Positions 31,151 through 41,496 of a stretch of 55,598 nucleotides of DNA are shown here, in pieces. Under the pieces are notes generated by a model, which had not been told where the DNA came from, searched no databases, and was given only the letters and a program-made list of their open reading frames with translations. The stretch is from Deltaproteobacteria bacterium (GTDB lineage: Bacteria > Myxococcota_A > Polyangia > Haliangiales > Haliangiaceae), in assembly GCA_025353585.1 (NCBI GenBank), contig JANXOM010000074.1, positions 1 through 55,598 on the forward strand, read 5' to 3'. Every line of letters starts with the position of its first letter. The first letter of the stretch is position 1. The translations under genes were made by a program, and so were the position numbers.

Positions 31151-31540
31151 TCAGCCGGCCGCGAGCAGGCGCTCGACGGTCGCGGTCAGGTGGTCGAGGT
31201 CCAGGGGCTTGTCGAGCATGGTCGCGTCGAGGCGCGCGGCCTCGGCGTGGGTGGCCTCGCTGCCGAAGGCCGTGATCAGCACGATCGGCATGTTCCACGC
31301 GCAGCGGCGCAGCTCGGCCGCGACGTAGAGGCCGGTGACGCCCGGCATGCGGACGTCGCTGATCATCGCGTCGAACTTGCTGGTGCCGCACTGGCAGATG
31401 GCCTCGCCGAGCCGCGTCAGCGCGTCCTCGGCGTCGCGCGCCTCGACGATGTCGAGCCGGCTCTGGCGCAAGTGGCGCGCGAGCAGCACGCGCAGGTCGC
31501 GATCATCCTCGACGAGCAGGACACGATGGCGTTGGGTCAT
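31151..31540 (-). CDS. Single-domain response regulator (receiver only)
   Basis: 129 residues, ATG start. Acidic pair E11/D12/D13 in LLVEDDRDLR, phosphoacceptor D62 in ISDVRMPG, Thr/Ala switch in LITAFGSEA and Lys in LDKPLDLDHL. There is no output domain. It lies about 80 bp downstream of the NtrC-type gene and in the same direction, so it may compete for phosphate from or feed back on the histidine kinase (inference). Confidence 0.9.
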   Translation of the reverse strand: MTQRHRVLLVEDDRDLRVLLARHLRQSRLDIVEARDAEDALTRLGEAICQCGTSKFDAMISDVRMPGVTGLYVAAELRRCAWNMPIVLITAFGSEATHAEAARLDATMLDKPLDLDHLTATVERLLAAG

Positions 31541-31618
31541 GCCACCTACCTGTGCAGCGGCGATGCCAGCGCAAACGCCTGCCGCGACCGCCGCGCGCCT
31601 GGCCCGCGGGGAACTTTT

Positions 31619-32994
<1,376 letters not shown>

Positions 32995-32998
<4 letters not shown>

Positions 32999-34326
32999 GG
33001 CGTCGCGGGCAGGTATACCGAGAACCGCGAGCCCGCGCCCAGCTCGCTCTCCACTTCGATGCGGCCGCCGTGCTCCTCCACGATGCCGTGGCTGACGGCG
33101 AGCCCGAGCCCCGTGCCTTCACCGACGGGCTTCGTCGTGAAGAACGGCTCGAAGATCCGGCGCAGCTCGTCCGGCGCGATGCCCGTGCCGTGGTCGACGA
33201 TCGCGAGGCGGAGCTCGGTCGCGTGCGCCTCCAGCGCGAGCTCGATCGCCGCGCCCGCCGGCGACGCGTGGATCGCGTTGACCAGGAGGTTCACGATCAC
33301 CTGCTCGAAGCGCGCGGCATCCATGCCCGCCATCACCGGCGCGGCGGGCTCGGCGTAGACCAGGCGGACGCCGCGCTTGTCGGCGACGAGCGTCATCATC
33401 GCGAGCGCCCGCGTGACGACCGTGCGGACGTCCGTCGCCGCGAGCTTCGGAGCGCCGCGCCGCGCGAAGTCCAGGAGCTGCCGCACGAGCTCGGTCATGC
33501 GCACCGTCTGCTCGCCGATGATGCGGGCGCCATCCTCGGCATCCGCGCCCGTGTCCTGCCGGGTGGCGATCATCTTCGCGTACCCCGAGATGACGTTGAG
33601 CGGCGTGCCGAGCTCGTGCGCGAGCCCGGAGGCGAGCCGGCCGACGGTGGCGAGGCGATCGGAGTGCCGCAGCTGCTCCTGCGTCGCGATGTGCGCGGCG
33701 TGCTCGCGGGCGACGCTGGCGCGCGACTCGGCGAGTTGCAGGATCATGACGTCGAGCTCCCGCGCGAGCCGGCCGAGCTCGTCGTCGCGCGGCGCGCTCG
33801 CCATCGGCGAGAGGTCCCCCGCCCCGACGCGATGGAAGCGCGCGATCAGCGCCTCGATCGGTCGCCCGACCAGGCGCGAGCCGACGATGCCGGTGTACAG
33901 CGTCGCGAGCACGAGGATCAGCGCCGCGAGCCCGATCGTCCAGGCGGTGGCCTCGCGGAGCTCGCCATCGATCGCCTCCGTGGTCTGCGAGACCTCGAGG
34001 GCGGCGGGCTGGCCGGCGCGGTCCACGAAGGCGCGGTAGACGAAGAGGCGACCGTCGTGCTCGCGACCCACCGGCGCCGCGTCACCCGGCGCGAGCGCGA
34101 CCCAGCGGACCGCGATCTCGGGTGGCAACCCGAGCCCGCGCGTGACGGCAGCAGGGTCCAGGTCGCGGGCATCGCCGACGATCTCGCTCGCGGCCAGCGA
34201 CAGCTTCGATTCGAGGCTCGCGCGCAGGTCGCGTGACTCGTCGCTGATCTCGACGTACGCGTACGCGGCGACCATCACGAGCACGAGGGCCGCGAAGGTG
34301 AGTGTGACGCGGCGAGCGATCTTCAT
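32995..34326 (-). CDS. Membrane sensor histidine kinase, NtrB-like partner
   Basis: 443 residues from ATG 34326. Two transmembrane helices (about 7-24 and 129-149) bracket a periplasmic sensor of about 105 residues without Cys. A HAMP domain (about 150-200) is followed by the HisKA box with H237 in LASGLAHELGTPLNVISG, typical of kinases that partner sigma-54 regulators. The ATPase has an N-box (VIVNLLVNAIHASPAG), G1 (VDHGTGIAPDE), F-box (IFEPFFTTKP) and G2 (GEGTGLGLAVSHGI). The frame is open upstream to 34413 but the extension is Arg-rich and not credible. It overlaps the NtrC-type regulator, so the two are a cognate pair. Confidence 0.95.
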
Positions 34327-34364
34327 CTGTGGCCTGCCACTGCATCCGGCGGGCCGAACCGAGG

Positions 34365-34592
34365 CTACGGCGCGGGCGGCGCGGCGTCGATCCGGACCAC
34401 GCCGGCGTCCCACGCCTGGTGTGGCGGCGGCAGGACGAGCTCGATGCGCTCGGGCGGGTCCGACGACGGCGGGGTGTACGAGCAGTAGCCGAGCAAGATG
34501 TTGATCGCGCCGATCAGCAGCATCCCGCCCGTGACCGGGACCCAGTACCGCCGGTGCTTGCGCGAGAACGGCGCGGCGCGATCCTTGGACAC
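34365..34592 (-). CDS. Small single-helix membrane protein
   Basis: 75 residues, GTG start. Positively charged N terminus (SKDRAAPFSRKHRRYWVP), one helix (TGGMLLIGAINILLGYCSY), then a Pro-rich acidic tail. Lies between the RluA gene and the histidine kinase in the same direction with short gaps (10 and 38 bp), hence probably in their transcript. No family recognised. It may be an accessory membrane subunit. Confidence 0.65.
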   Translation of the reverse strand: MSKDRAAPFSRKHRRYWVPVTGGMLLIGAINILLGYCSYTPPSSDPPERIELVLPPPHQAWDAGVVRIDAAPPAP

Positions 34593-34602
34593 GAAGGATC
34601 GT

Positions 34603-35727
34603 CTACCACGCGGCGGCGGTGGATGCTGTGTGGCCGATCAGCGCGGCCATGTCGGCGGGGAGCGGCGCTCGGGCCGAGACCGAGCCTCCGTCCGGGTGCG
34701 GGAAGCTGATCGCGGCGGCGTGGAGCGCGTGCCGCGGGAGGATGAAGCGGGCGGCGAGATCGGCGGACAGGCCGCCGTCGCAGTACGCGATGAACGCGTC
34801 GTCGCCGTGGGTGTAGAGCTTGTCCCCGACGATCGGAAAGCCGGCGGCGGCGAGGTGAGCGCGGATCTGGTGCTGGCGGCCGGTGACGAGCGTGCAGTGG
34901 ACGACGGAGTACGCCGCGGTCCGGGCGAGCACGCGGACGCGGGTCAAGGAGGGCAGGCCGCGCGGATCGGGGAGCATGCGGACGCCGGGGAGGCGCGTGG
35001 CGTCGGCGGGCGTGGAGAGGCGGAGCGGGATGTCGAGCGGGAAGCCATCGGGCTGCTCCCACGGCGCGGCGCCGTGCACGATGGCGAGGTAGATCTTGGT
35101 CGTGACGCGCTTGTCCGCGATCCGGTCCTTCACGAAGCCGGCCGCGACGCGGTCCCGCGCCACGACGAGGCAGCCCGACGTCTCGCGATCGAGGCGATGG
35201 CAGATCTGGAGCTCGGGCTCGGCGGGATAGCGCTCGCCGAGCACGCGGGTGAGCGTGTTGAAGTAGAACTTCGCCGACGCGTGGACCGGCAGGAACGCGG
35301 GCTTGTCGATGACGCGGACCCGCGCGTCCTCGTGCACGATGGTGAAGGCGCGCGGGCACGCGGGCTCGCGGCGGGCGGGGCGGCGGATGACGTAGCGATC
35401 GCCGGTGGCGACGAGGGTGGCGGGCTTGAGGCGGCCGGGCGCGTCCCGCGTGAGCTGGGTGTCGATGACCTCCTGGATCTTGGTGCGCGAGAGGCGCGTG
35501 ATCTGGGTCTTGATGAAGTGATCGAGGCGGAGGCCGGCGAGCTCCGGCGGCACGCGCAGCTCGCGCTCGACGATCTTCGGCGAGCCATCGGCCTCGAGGT
35601 GCGAGGACAGGCCCCAGTCGAGCGAGGCATCGGCGCCGGGCGGGAGGGAGAAGACGTCGGGGGCGAGCTCCTCGGGCTCGTCCGCGTCGTCCTCCGGCGC
35701 GAGGCTAGTTGTCGTCGTCGCCGTCAT
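34603..35727 (-). CDS. RluA-family pseudouridine synthase with S4 domain
   Basis: 374 residues from ATG 35727. An acidic N-terminal extension of about 50 residues is followed by an S4-like RNA-binding region ([20 protein letters not shown]). The catalytic domain contains [17 protein letters not shown], whose Asp is the nucleophile of the RluA group (H-R-L-D). [20 protein letters not shown] and GDKLY follow. It converts specific uridines in rRNA or tRNA to pseudouridine; the target site is not readable. Its first 23 bp overlap the 3' end of the FHA activator gene. Confidence 0.92.
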   Translation of the reverse strand: MTATTTTSLAPEDDADEPEELAPDVFSLPPGADASLDWGLSSHLEADGSPKIVERELRVPPELAGLRLDHFIKTQITRLSRTKIQEVIDTQLTRDAPGRLKPATLVATGDRYVIRRPARREPACPRAFTIVHEDARVRVIDKPAFLPVHASAKFYFNTLTRVLGERYPAEPELQICHRLDRETSGCLVVARDRVAAGFVKDRIADKRVTTKIYLAIVHGAAPWEQPDGFPLDIPLRLSTPADATRLPGVRMLPDPRGLPSLTRVRVLARTAAYSVVHCTLVTGRQHQIRAHLAAAGFPIVGDKLYTHGDDAFIAYCDGGLSADLAARFILPRHALHAAAISFPHPDGGSVSARAPLPADMAALIGHTASTAAAW

Positions 35728-37195
35728 CGGCGGCGTCGATCGAGCCCGCGGCCTCGATGTCGTACTTCTTCATCAGCTTGCGGAAATACTTCCGGTCGAT
35801 GTCGGCGGCGCGCGCCGCGTGCGAGATGTTGCCGTTGTTGCGGCGCAGCAGCTGGAGGATGTAGTCGCGCTCGAACGCAGCGACCCACCGTTCCTTCGCG
35901 TCCTTGAACGTCACGCCCTCGGCCATGAGCTCCTCGGGCGGCGCGGGCGCGGCGGCGGCGGGGTTCATCGAGACGGACGCGTTCGGGAACGTCTGCGCCC
36001 GCTTGCTCGCCGGGCGCTCGGGCGGCGCGGCCTTCGCGCTCCGGATGTACTCGGGGAGATCGTCGACCTCGACCATCTCGCCGCTGCAGAACGAGACGGC
36101 GCGCTCGATCACGTTGACGAGCTCGCGGACGTTGCCCGGCCAGGGGTAGGTCTGCAGCATCGCGAGCGCGTCGCGCGAGACGCCGCGCGCGCGGGCCTTG
36201 CCGGCCGCGTCGCGGTTGTAGTGGCCGTGATCGAGGAAGTGCTGGACGAGGAGCGGGATGTCGTCGAGCCGGTCCTTGAGCGAGGGCAGGTGGAGCCGCA
36301 CGACGCTCAGGCGGTAGAACAGGTCCTGGCGGAAGCGGCCCGCACGGACCTCGTCCTCGAGGTTGCGATTCGTGGCCGCGATGATGCGGACGTCGACCTT
36401 CTGCGCCTTGGTGGAGCCGACGCGGCGGACCTCGCGCTGCTCGAGGACGCGCAGGAGCTTGGGCTGCAGATCGATCGGCAGCTCGCCGAGCTCGTCGAGA
36501 AAGAGCGTGCCGCCGTCGGCCTGCTCGAAGAGGCCGGAGCGCGTCATCATCGCGCCGGTGAAGCTGCCCTTCTCGTGGCCGAACAGCTCGCTCTCGATGA
36601 GGTTCGGCGGGACGGCGCCGCAGTCGAAGACGACGAGGTCGTTGCGCGAGCGCGGCGAGAGGGAGTGGATCGCCTGCGCCACGACCTCCTTGCCGGTGCC
36701 GGTCTCGCCATCGATGACGACGGTGGTGGCGGTGGGCGCGATCTTCTCGAGGATCGAGTAGATCTCGCGCATCCGGGCGTTGCCGCCGATGAGGCCGGCG
36801 CAGCGATCGCTGCGCGACGGGACGATCTGGACCTCTTCCTCGAGGGCGTTGAACCGGAGCTGGCTGCCGCCGACGGAGATGATGCAGCCGGGCTTGAGGA
36901 AGGCCTCGCGGACGCGGACCTTGTTGACGGTGGTCCCGTTCGTCGACCGGAGGTCCGTGAGGACGTACGAGGAGTCGTCCTGCGTGATCTTGCAGTGGTA
37001 GCGGGACACGGTGTCGTCGCCGAGGACGACGTCGTTGTCCTCCATCGAGCCGATGCGGATCTCTTCCTTATCGAAGGTCCACTCGTGGCTCGGGTCGGCC
37101 ACCGCCTGCAAGATGCACTTGCGGAGGTGGAGGGTCGGCCGTTGGTCGAGGTAAGCGACCTTGGTCGGCGGGATGAAGTCAGGAAACTTCTTCAT
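35705..37195 (-). CDS. FHA-domain sigma-54 enhancer-binding protein
   Basis: 496 residues, ATG start. An N-terminal FHA domain (about 40-115) with [25 protein letters not shown] and [15 protein letters not shown] binds phosphothreonine peptides. The AAA+ domain has [16 protein letters not shown] and TLFLDELGE, plus [12 protein letters not shown] and [19 protein letters not shown] Pro/Ala-rich linker leads to a Fis-like helix-turn-helix ([20 protein letters not shown]) and a strongly acidic tail. These FHA activators are typical of myxobacteria, where they link Ser/Thr kinases to sigma-54 transcription. The double kinase at 6123-9467 is a possible upstream partner (inference). Confidence 0.95.
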   Translation of the reverse strand: MKKFPDFIPPTKVAYLDQRPTLHLRKCILQAVADPSHEWTFDKEEIRIGSMEDNDVVLGDDTVSRYHCKITQDDSSYVLTDLRSTNGTTVNKVRVREAFLKPGCIISVGGSQLRFNALEEEVQIVPSRSDRCAGLIGGNARMREIYSILEKIAPTATTVVIDGETGTGKEVVAQAIHSLSPRSRNDLVVFDCGAVPPNLIESELFGHEKGSFTGAMMTRSGLFEQADGGTLFLDELGELPIDLQPKLLRVLEQREVRRVGSTKAQKVDVRIIAATNRNLEDEVRAGRFRQDLFYRLSVVRLHLPSLKDRLDDIPLLVQHFLDHGHYNRDAAGKARARGVSRDALAMLQTYPWPGNVRELVNVIERAVSFCSGEMVEVDDLPEYIRSAKAAPPERPASKRAQTFPNASVSMNPAAAAPAPPEELMAEGVTFKDAKERWVAAFERDYILQLLRRNNGNISHAARAADIDRKYFRKLMKKYDIEAAGSIDAADDGDDDN

Positions 37196-37232
37196 GGGCG
37201 GCGCGCGCGCCCATCATAGCCGAGCGGGCGAT

Positions 37233-37847
37233 TTAGCGCTTGCTGACGTCCGCTGTCGGGCCGGCCTGGACCGTGAGGTGTCCGTGGTCGCTCCACGCGA
37301 CCGACAGCGCGCGGGTCTTCGCGAGCTCCTCCGCGACGACGGCCGGCGTCGACTTCGGGGTCGTGAACATCACGACGCGCCGGTCGTAGGAGTTGACGCC
37401 GGGATCGGCCTGCTCCTCGCCGAAGATGACCGTGACGACGCGGTCAGCGTTGACACCGGCGGCGACCAGGCTGGCGCGGACGGCGTTGGCGCGGCGCGTG
37501 GCGAGATCCTGGTTGTAGGCGAAGGTGCCCGAGCGATCGGTGTGACCCTCGAGCACGATGCGCGTGTCGTCGTGCTTGGCGAGGTAGGCGACGCTGCGCT
37601 GGATCTGGACGGTGGCGGCGTCGTCGAGGTCGGCCGAGGCGAGCTTGAACTCGATCATGTCGACGGGGTCAATCGGCTTCTTGCCGTTCGACGCGACCAG
37701 CGACGGGTCGACGCTGCTGTTCTCGGGCCGAGCGCCGACGAAGTCCGGGCCGCGGGGCGCGGCGGTGGCGGAGTCGGACGAGGAGTGCGCGCAGGCCCCG
37801 GTGGCGGCGGCGAGCGCGAGCAGCGACGCGAAAGCGAGGATCTTCAT
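37233..37847 (-). CDS. OmpA-family lipoprotein
   Basis: 204 residues from ATG 37847. Lipoprotein signal MKILAFASLLALAAATGACA with Cys at about 19. The C-terminal OmpA/MotB-like domain has LAKHDDTRIVLEGHTDRSGT and NQDLATRRANAVRASLVAAG, then E-E-Q-A-D-P-G and YDRRVVMF, the peptidoglycan-binding signature with Asp and Arg. It probably anchors the outer membrane to the cell wall. Divergent from udgX with about 90 bp between starts. Confidence 0.9.
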   Translation of the reverse strand: MKILAFASLLALAAATGACAHSSSDSATAAPRGPDFVGARPENSSVDPSLVASNGKKPIDPVDMIEFKLASADLDDAATVQIQRSVAYLAKHDDTRIVLEGHTDRSGTFAYNQDLATRRANAVRASLVAAGVNADRVVTVIFGEEQADPGVNSYDRRVVMFTTPKSTPAVVAEELAKTRALSVAWSDHGHLTVQAGPTADVSKR

Positions 37848-37938
37848 GCGGCGGCGCAGGAGCACGCTTCGTGCCGGCGGCGCTGGCGCACGGTGGGCCG
37901 GAGCGCACGGAGGCACGCGGCGTGCTTTGGCGGCGGGG

Positions 37939-38595
37939 ATGGCGGGCTCGCGCGGGGCGGTCGATGACGGGGCGCGGCCGTTCGTGCCGGCGCGACACAC
38001 GCTGCCGGTGATGCGCGAGGCGGTGCAGGCGTGTCGCGGGTGCCCGCTGTGGCGCGCCGCGACGCAGGCGGTGTTCGGCGTGGGGACGGCGCGGGCGCGG
38101 GTGGTGATGATCGGGGAGGAGCCGGGGGACCGCGAGGACCGGGCCGGGGTGCCGTTCGTCGGGCCGGCCGGCCATTTGCTCGACGAGGGGCTGGCGGCCG
38201 CGGGGATCGCACGGAGGGACGCGTACCTGACGAACGCGGTGAAACACTTCAAGTACACCCTGCGCGGGAAGCGGCGGATCCATCGCAAGCCGACGCGCGC
38301 GGAGGTCGAGGCGTGCCGGCCGTGGCTCGATGCCGAGCTCGAGACGCTGGCGCCGGCGGCGGTGGTGCTGCTCGGGGCCACGGCGGCGCAGGCGCTGCTC
38401 GGCGCGGCGTTTCGGGTGACGAAGTCGCGCGGCGTGGTGGCGGCGCCGGGGCTGGCGGCGTTCGTGGTGGCGACGGTGCATCCGGCGAGCGTGCTCCGGG
38501 CGGTCGATGCGGCGGCGCGGGCGGCGGCGAAGGCGGCGTTCTTCGCGGATCTAGCGGTGGCGGGGGCGTGGCTGGCCAGGCGGGGGCGCGCTTGA
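37939..38595 (+). CDS. udgX: UdgX-type uracil-DNA glycosylase (family 4-like)
   Basis: 218 residues from ATG 37939, with GGCGGGG just upstream. Motif A is MIGEEPGDREDRAGVPFVGP. The R-loop KRRIHRKP (111-118) with H115 is specific for UdgX, whose equivalent His forms a covalent bond to uracil-containing DNA. Fe-S ligands are suggested by C32-x2-C35 (ACRGCPLWR) and C126 in EACRPWL. NAVKHFKY has His where plain family 4 enzymes have Cys. Motif with TVHPASVLR is present. The enzyme excises or captures uracil in DNA. Its TGA (38593-38595) falls inside the first copy of a direct repeat. Confidence 0.9.
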   Translation: MAGSRGAVDDGARPFVPARHTLPVMREAVQACRGCPLWRAATQAVFGVGTARARVVMIGEEPGDREDRAGVPFVGPAGHLLDEGLAAAGIARRDAYLTNAVKHFKYTLRGKRRIHRKPTRAEVEACRPWLDAELETLAPAAVVLLGATAAQALLGAAFRVTKSRGVVAAPGLAAFVVATVHPASVLRAVDAAARAAAKAAFFADLAVAGAWLARRGRA

Positions 38596-38681
38596 CAACT
38601 TTGACTCCGTCCCCCGCTAAGGCCGCACAGTTACTCGGGGTCTGTAGACCCCGCGCTTGACAACTTTGACTCCGTCCCCCG
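38587..38681. repeat. Composite repeat: two 30-bp direct copies 65 bp apart around a palindrome
   Basis: Identical 30-bp copies lie at 38587-38616 and 38652-38681; each starts CGCGCTTGACAACTTTGACT and ends CCGTCCCCCG. Between them GGGGTC-TGTA-GACCCC (38637-38652) forms a perfect 6-bp stem. The reverse-complement unit shares GGGGACGG-x-GTCA and TGTC with the pair at 45324-45411, which has the same 65-bp spacing. The first copy provides the udgX stop; the second copy and the palindrome encode the tail of the opposing gene. Confidence 0.85.
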
Positions 38682-39440
38682 GCGGCGCCCCGGCGGCGCC
38701 CGGCGGCGGAGCAGGAGGAGGAGGCCGAGGAGGGCGCCGGCGCCGGCGGTCAGGAGCAGCGGCCAGCGCGGGGCGGGACGCGCGGCGGCCGCGCCGGTGG
38801 AGCAAGCGCCGGCGAAGCCGGGGCCGGCGTGGGGGCCGGCGGTGTAGGTGAGGTCGAGGCCCTCGGAGGCGAGCTCGCGCAGGCGGCCGGTGAACTGGAA
38901 GTCGTGGGTCGGGTCGTCCATGGCGCCGATGCGCGCGCGGTCGATGTGGATGTTCGGCATGTCGACCACCCAGAGCTCGGTCTCGCCGATCAGTGGCAGA
39001 TCGTATTTGTCTCGCAGGACCACGTGGTGGGCGGCGGTGCAGGGCCACGCGACGAGATCGATGGACCACGCGCCGGCGGTGGTCGCCGGCATGCCGAGGC
39101 CCACGCTGACCTCGGTCCACGTGAGCGGTTGGCGCACGCCGTCGACCTCGAGCTCGAGCGCGGCGGCGACCTGCGGCGCGAGCTTGTCGCCGTAGGCCTG
39201 GGCTTCTCCGTCGGAGATGAGGCCGTCGTGGTCGGTGTCGAGCGCGCGGCGCAGCGCGCGGCCCGGCGTCTCGCCGTAGAAGATGGTGTAGGCGATGCGC
39301 ACGCGATCGCCGAACGGCAGCACCTTGATGTAACGGTTGTTCTCGCCCTGCGCGGGCGCCACGTGGGCGCGCGCGGGCGTCGCCGCGATCGCCAGCGCGA
39401 CACCGCTCACCCCGCCGAGGACCCGAGTCGCGAAACGCAT
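38631..39440 (-). CDS. Secreted protein with C-terminal anchor helix
   Basis: 269 residues, ATG start. Signal peptide ending at ATPARAH. An EF-hand-like loop LDTDHDGLISDGEAQAYG occurs at about residues 67-84. The body is beta-rich. The C terminus has a Cys followed by WPLLLTAGAGALLGLLLLLR and an Arg cluster, a MYXO-CTERM-like anchor layout. Unusually, 15 residues follow that cluster (GTESKLSSAGSTDPE), all encoded by the composite repeat at 38587-38681, which also supplies the TAA stop. Without the repeat the protein would end near the Arg cluster, as such anchors normally do. The gene resembles calcium-binding surface proteins of myxobacteria; specific function unknown. Confidence 0.8.
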   Translation of the reverse strand: MRFATRVLGGVSGVALAIAATPARAHVAPAQGENNRYIKVLPFGDRVRIAYTIFYGETPGRALRRALDTDHDGLISDGEAQAYGDKLAPQVAAALELEVDGVRQPLTWTEVSVGLGMPATTAGAWSIDLVAWPCTAAHHVVLRDKYDLPLIGETELWVVDMPNIHIDRARIGAMDDPTHDFQFTGRLRELASEGLDLTYTAGPHAGPGFAGACSTGAAAARPAPRWPLLLTAGAGALLGLLLLLRRRAPPGRRRGTESKLSSAGSTDPE

Positions 39441-39487
39441 TGACCGCTCTGGATCGCCCGTGGTTACGTCCGCCGCAGAGGGAACCT

Positions 39488-40906
39488 ATGAAGACGGCAT
39501 GGCTTTGTCTAGCGATCGGTAGCGGCTCGGTGATCTCGGTGTCGTGCGGCGGTGGGAGCAGCGGGACGCCGGACGCCGCCCCGGACGCGCGCGCGCCGCT
39601 CTTCGACCCGAAGCCCGAATGCATGGGCGCCTCGGTCGTCCCGCTCGCGGGCACGAGCCCGCAGGTGATCTCGAACCTCACGATCGGCTCGCTCACCGAC
39701 GGCTTCGACCTCGACGGCGACGGCAAGCCGGACAACAAGCTGTCGGCGATCGCGGCGCTCGCGGCGAGCCCGATCAGCGACTCCTTCAAGAACTACTCGA
39801 TCGTCCTCCCGCTCGAGTTCTTCGACGCGCCGGCGGCGGCGCCCGACACCTGCGTGAAGTTCGCCATCTATCTCGGCGCGTACGTGAAGGACAACGACGG
39901 CGACGGCTCGAAGCCGTACGTCCCCGGCGGTGATTGCAACGACACCGCCGCCAACGGCTCCGCGTTCCACCCCGGCGCGACCGAGATCCCGGGCAACCTG
40001 AAAGACGACAATTGCGATGGCCGCGCCGACGAGAGCGGCAGCGGCGCCAACTCGACGAACACGGTCGACGCCGATGGCGATGGCTTCTCGCCGGCCACCG
40101 GCGACTGCGACGACACGAACGCCGCGATTCACCCCGGCGCGCTCGAGATGTGCGGCGACGGGCTCGACAATGACTGCGACGGCGTCGCCGATCGCTCGGT
40201 GGACGCGAACGGCAGCGCGACGGCGTGTAGCCCCTACGCCGGCTCGGCGGACATCCCGCTCGATCCACTCTCGTTCGTCGGGACCGAGCCGGCGATCTCG
40301 TACAAGGACGGCACCTTTGCGATGGGCTCGAACGGCCAGCTGCAGATGGTGGCCGGCCCGGATCTGTTCAGCGTCAACATCCCGGTCTCCTCGGGCATCG
40401 TGCTCGACCTCAAGATCACGGGCGCCACGATCAAGGCGGACGTCGTCGCCACGGCGAATGGCTTCGTCCTCAAGAACGGTCACCTCGGCGGCGTCATCGA
40501 CGCGCACACGGCCGATACGATCCGCGGCCTCACGGTCACTCAGATCGGCCTGACGCCCGAGGACTCGCTGCTCGACGCGATCTTCGCGAACCTGCTCGGC
40601 CCACTCCTCGCGCTGCCCGCGGCGAAGCCGGGCGTGACGGCGATGTACAAGGGCTGCCGCACGCCGGACATCGACGTCGACGGTGACGGGCTCGAGTCGT
40701 TCTGCGACTCCAACCCGGACGACGCCATCAAGGTCGTCGACACGTGCATCGACGGCGACGGCACGATCGTCATGGACACGATGGACGGCAGCAACACCGT
40801 TCACTGCACCGAGGCGAAGACGCCGGACGGGAAGTTCCGCTTTGTCGACGGCGTCTCCGTCGAGCTGAACTTCGAGACCGCGCCGGTTCATTCGATCACC
40901 CGGTGA
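39488..40906 (+). CDS. Lipoprotein with MopE-type Ca/metal-binding repeats
   Basis: 472 residues from ATG 39488, with GAGGGAACCT as the ribosome site. Signal with lipobox S-V-S-C at about residue 20. Two MopE-type motifs: NDGDGSKPYVPGGDCND and DADGDGFSPATGDCDDTNAA, then CGDGLDNDCDG. The same Asp/Cys-rich pattern returns near the C terminus (DVDGDGLESFCDSNPDD). A beta-rich middle domain (about 255-410) is of no known family. The protein is probably an outer-surface lipoprotein. It overlaps maf by GTGA (40903-40906), so the housekeeping genes downstream depend on its translation. Confidence 0.82.
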   Translation: MKTAWLCLAIGSGSVISVSCGGGSSGTPDAAPDARAPLFDPKPECMGASVVPLAGTSPQVISNLTIGSLTDGFDLDGDGKPDNKLSAIAALAASPISDSFKNYSIVLPLEFFDAPAAAPDTCVKFAIYLGAYVKDNDGDGSKPYVPGGDCNDTAANGSAFHPGATEIPGNLKDDNCDGRADESGSGANSTNTVDADGDGFSPATGDCDDTNAAIHPGALEMCGDGLDNDCDGVADRSVDANGSATACSPYAGSADIPLDPLSFVGTEPAISYKDGTFAMGSNGQLQMVAGPDLFSVNIPVSSGIVLDLKITGATIKADVVATANGFVLKNGHLGGVIDAHTADTIRGLTVTQIGLTPEDSLLDAIFANLLGPLLALPAAKPGVTAMYKGCRTPDIDVDGDGLESFCDSNPDDAIKVVDTCIDGDGTIVMDTMDGSNTVHCTEAKTPDGKFRFVDGVSVELNFETAPVHSITR

Positions 40907-41496
40907 GCGCGCCGTTGTTGCTGGCGTCGGCGTCGCCGCGCCGGCGCGAGATGCTGGCCCGGGTCGGCATCGCGCTCGAGGTCCGGCCGGCGGACATCGA
41001 CGAGACGCCGCTCGCGGGCGAGGAGCCGCGGCGGTACGTCGCGCGGATCGCGGCGGCGAAGGCGGCGGCGGTCGTCCGCGCGCCCGGGCAGCTCGTGCTC
41101 GCGGCGGACACGACGGTCACGATCGATGGCGCCATCCTCGGCAAGGCGGAGGATGACGCCGAGGCGGCGGCGATGCTGCGTCAGCTCGCGGGGCGCGTGC
41201 ACCAGGTGATCACGGGGTTCGCGATCGCGGGCGACGGCGTGGCGGTGGCGCACGAGGTGGTGACGGACGTGGTGTTCGCGCCGCTCGACGAGGCGGCGAT
41301 CGCCGACTACGTGGCGAGCGGAGAGTGGCGCGGCAAGGCGGGCGCGTACGCGGTCCAGGGCATCGGTGCGGCGCTGGTTCGGGAGGTGCGCGGGTCCGTG
41401 ACGAACGTGATCGGCTTGCCGCTGGCGGAGGTGCTGGCGGCGCTGCGCGAGGTCGGCGGGCCGGTGGCGCGGTTCGCGGCGGGGCAGCCGCAGTGA
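40903..41496 (+). CDS. maf: Maf-family nucleotide pyrophosphatase
   Basis: 197 residues from GTG 40903. The Maf signature LLLASASPRRREMLARVGI is at the N terminus, followed by the acidic patch VRPADIDET and the catalytic segment LVLAADTTVTIDG, in which Asp binds the metal. The end has WRGKAGAYAVQGIGAALV and GSVTNVIGLPLAEV. Members hydrolyse non-canonical or canonical dNTPs (dTTP, UTP) to monophosphates and act in cell-division control. Coupled by GTGA overlaps on both sides. Confidence 0.93.
   Translation: MSAPLLLASASPRRREMLARVGIALEVRPADIDETPLAGEEPRRYVARIAAAKAAAVVRAPGQLVLAADTTVTIDGAILGKAEDDAEAAAMLRQLAGRVHQVITGFAIAGDGVAVAHEVVTDVVFAPLDEAAIADYVASGEWRGKAGAYAVQGIGAALVREVRGSVTNVIGLPLAEVLAALREVGGPVARFAAGQPQ

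Noticed and set aside
28530..31391. A minus-strand frame of about 950 codons opposite sppA.
   Set aside because: Antisense composition (Arg/His/Asp) without motifs; sppA is unmistakable.
38587..38681. A minimal CRISPR array (two repeats and one spacer).
   Set aside because: Only two copies, the spacer is a palindrome, the unit overlaps coding sequence, and no Cas genes are present.
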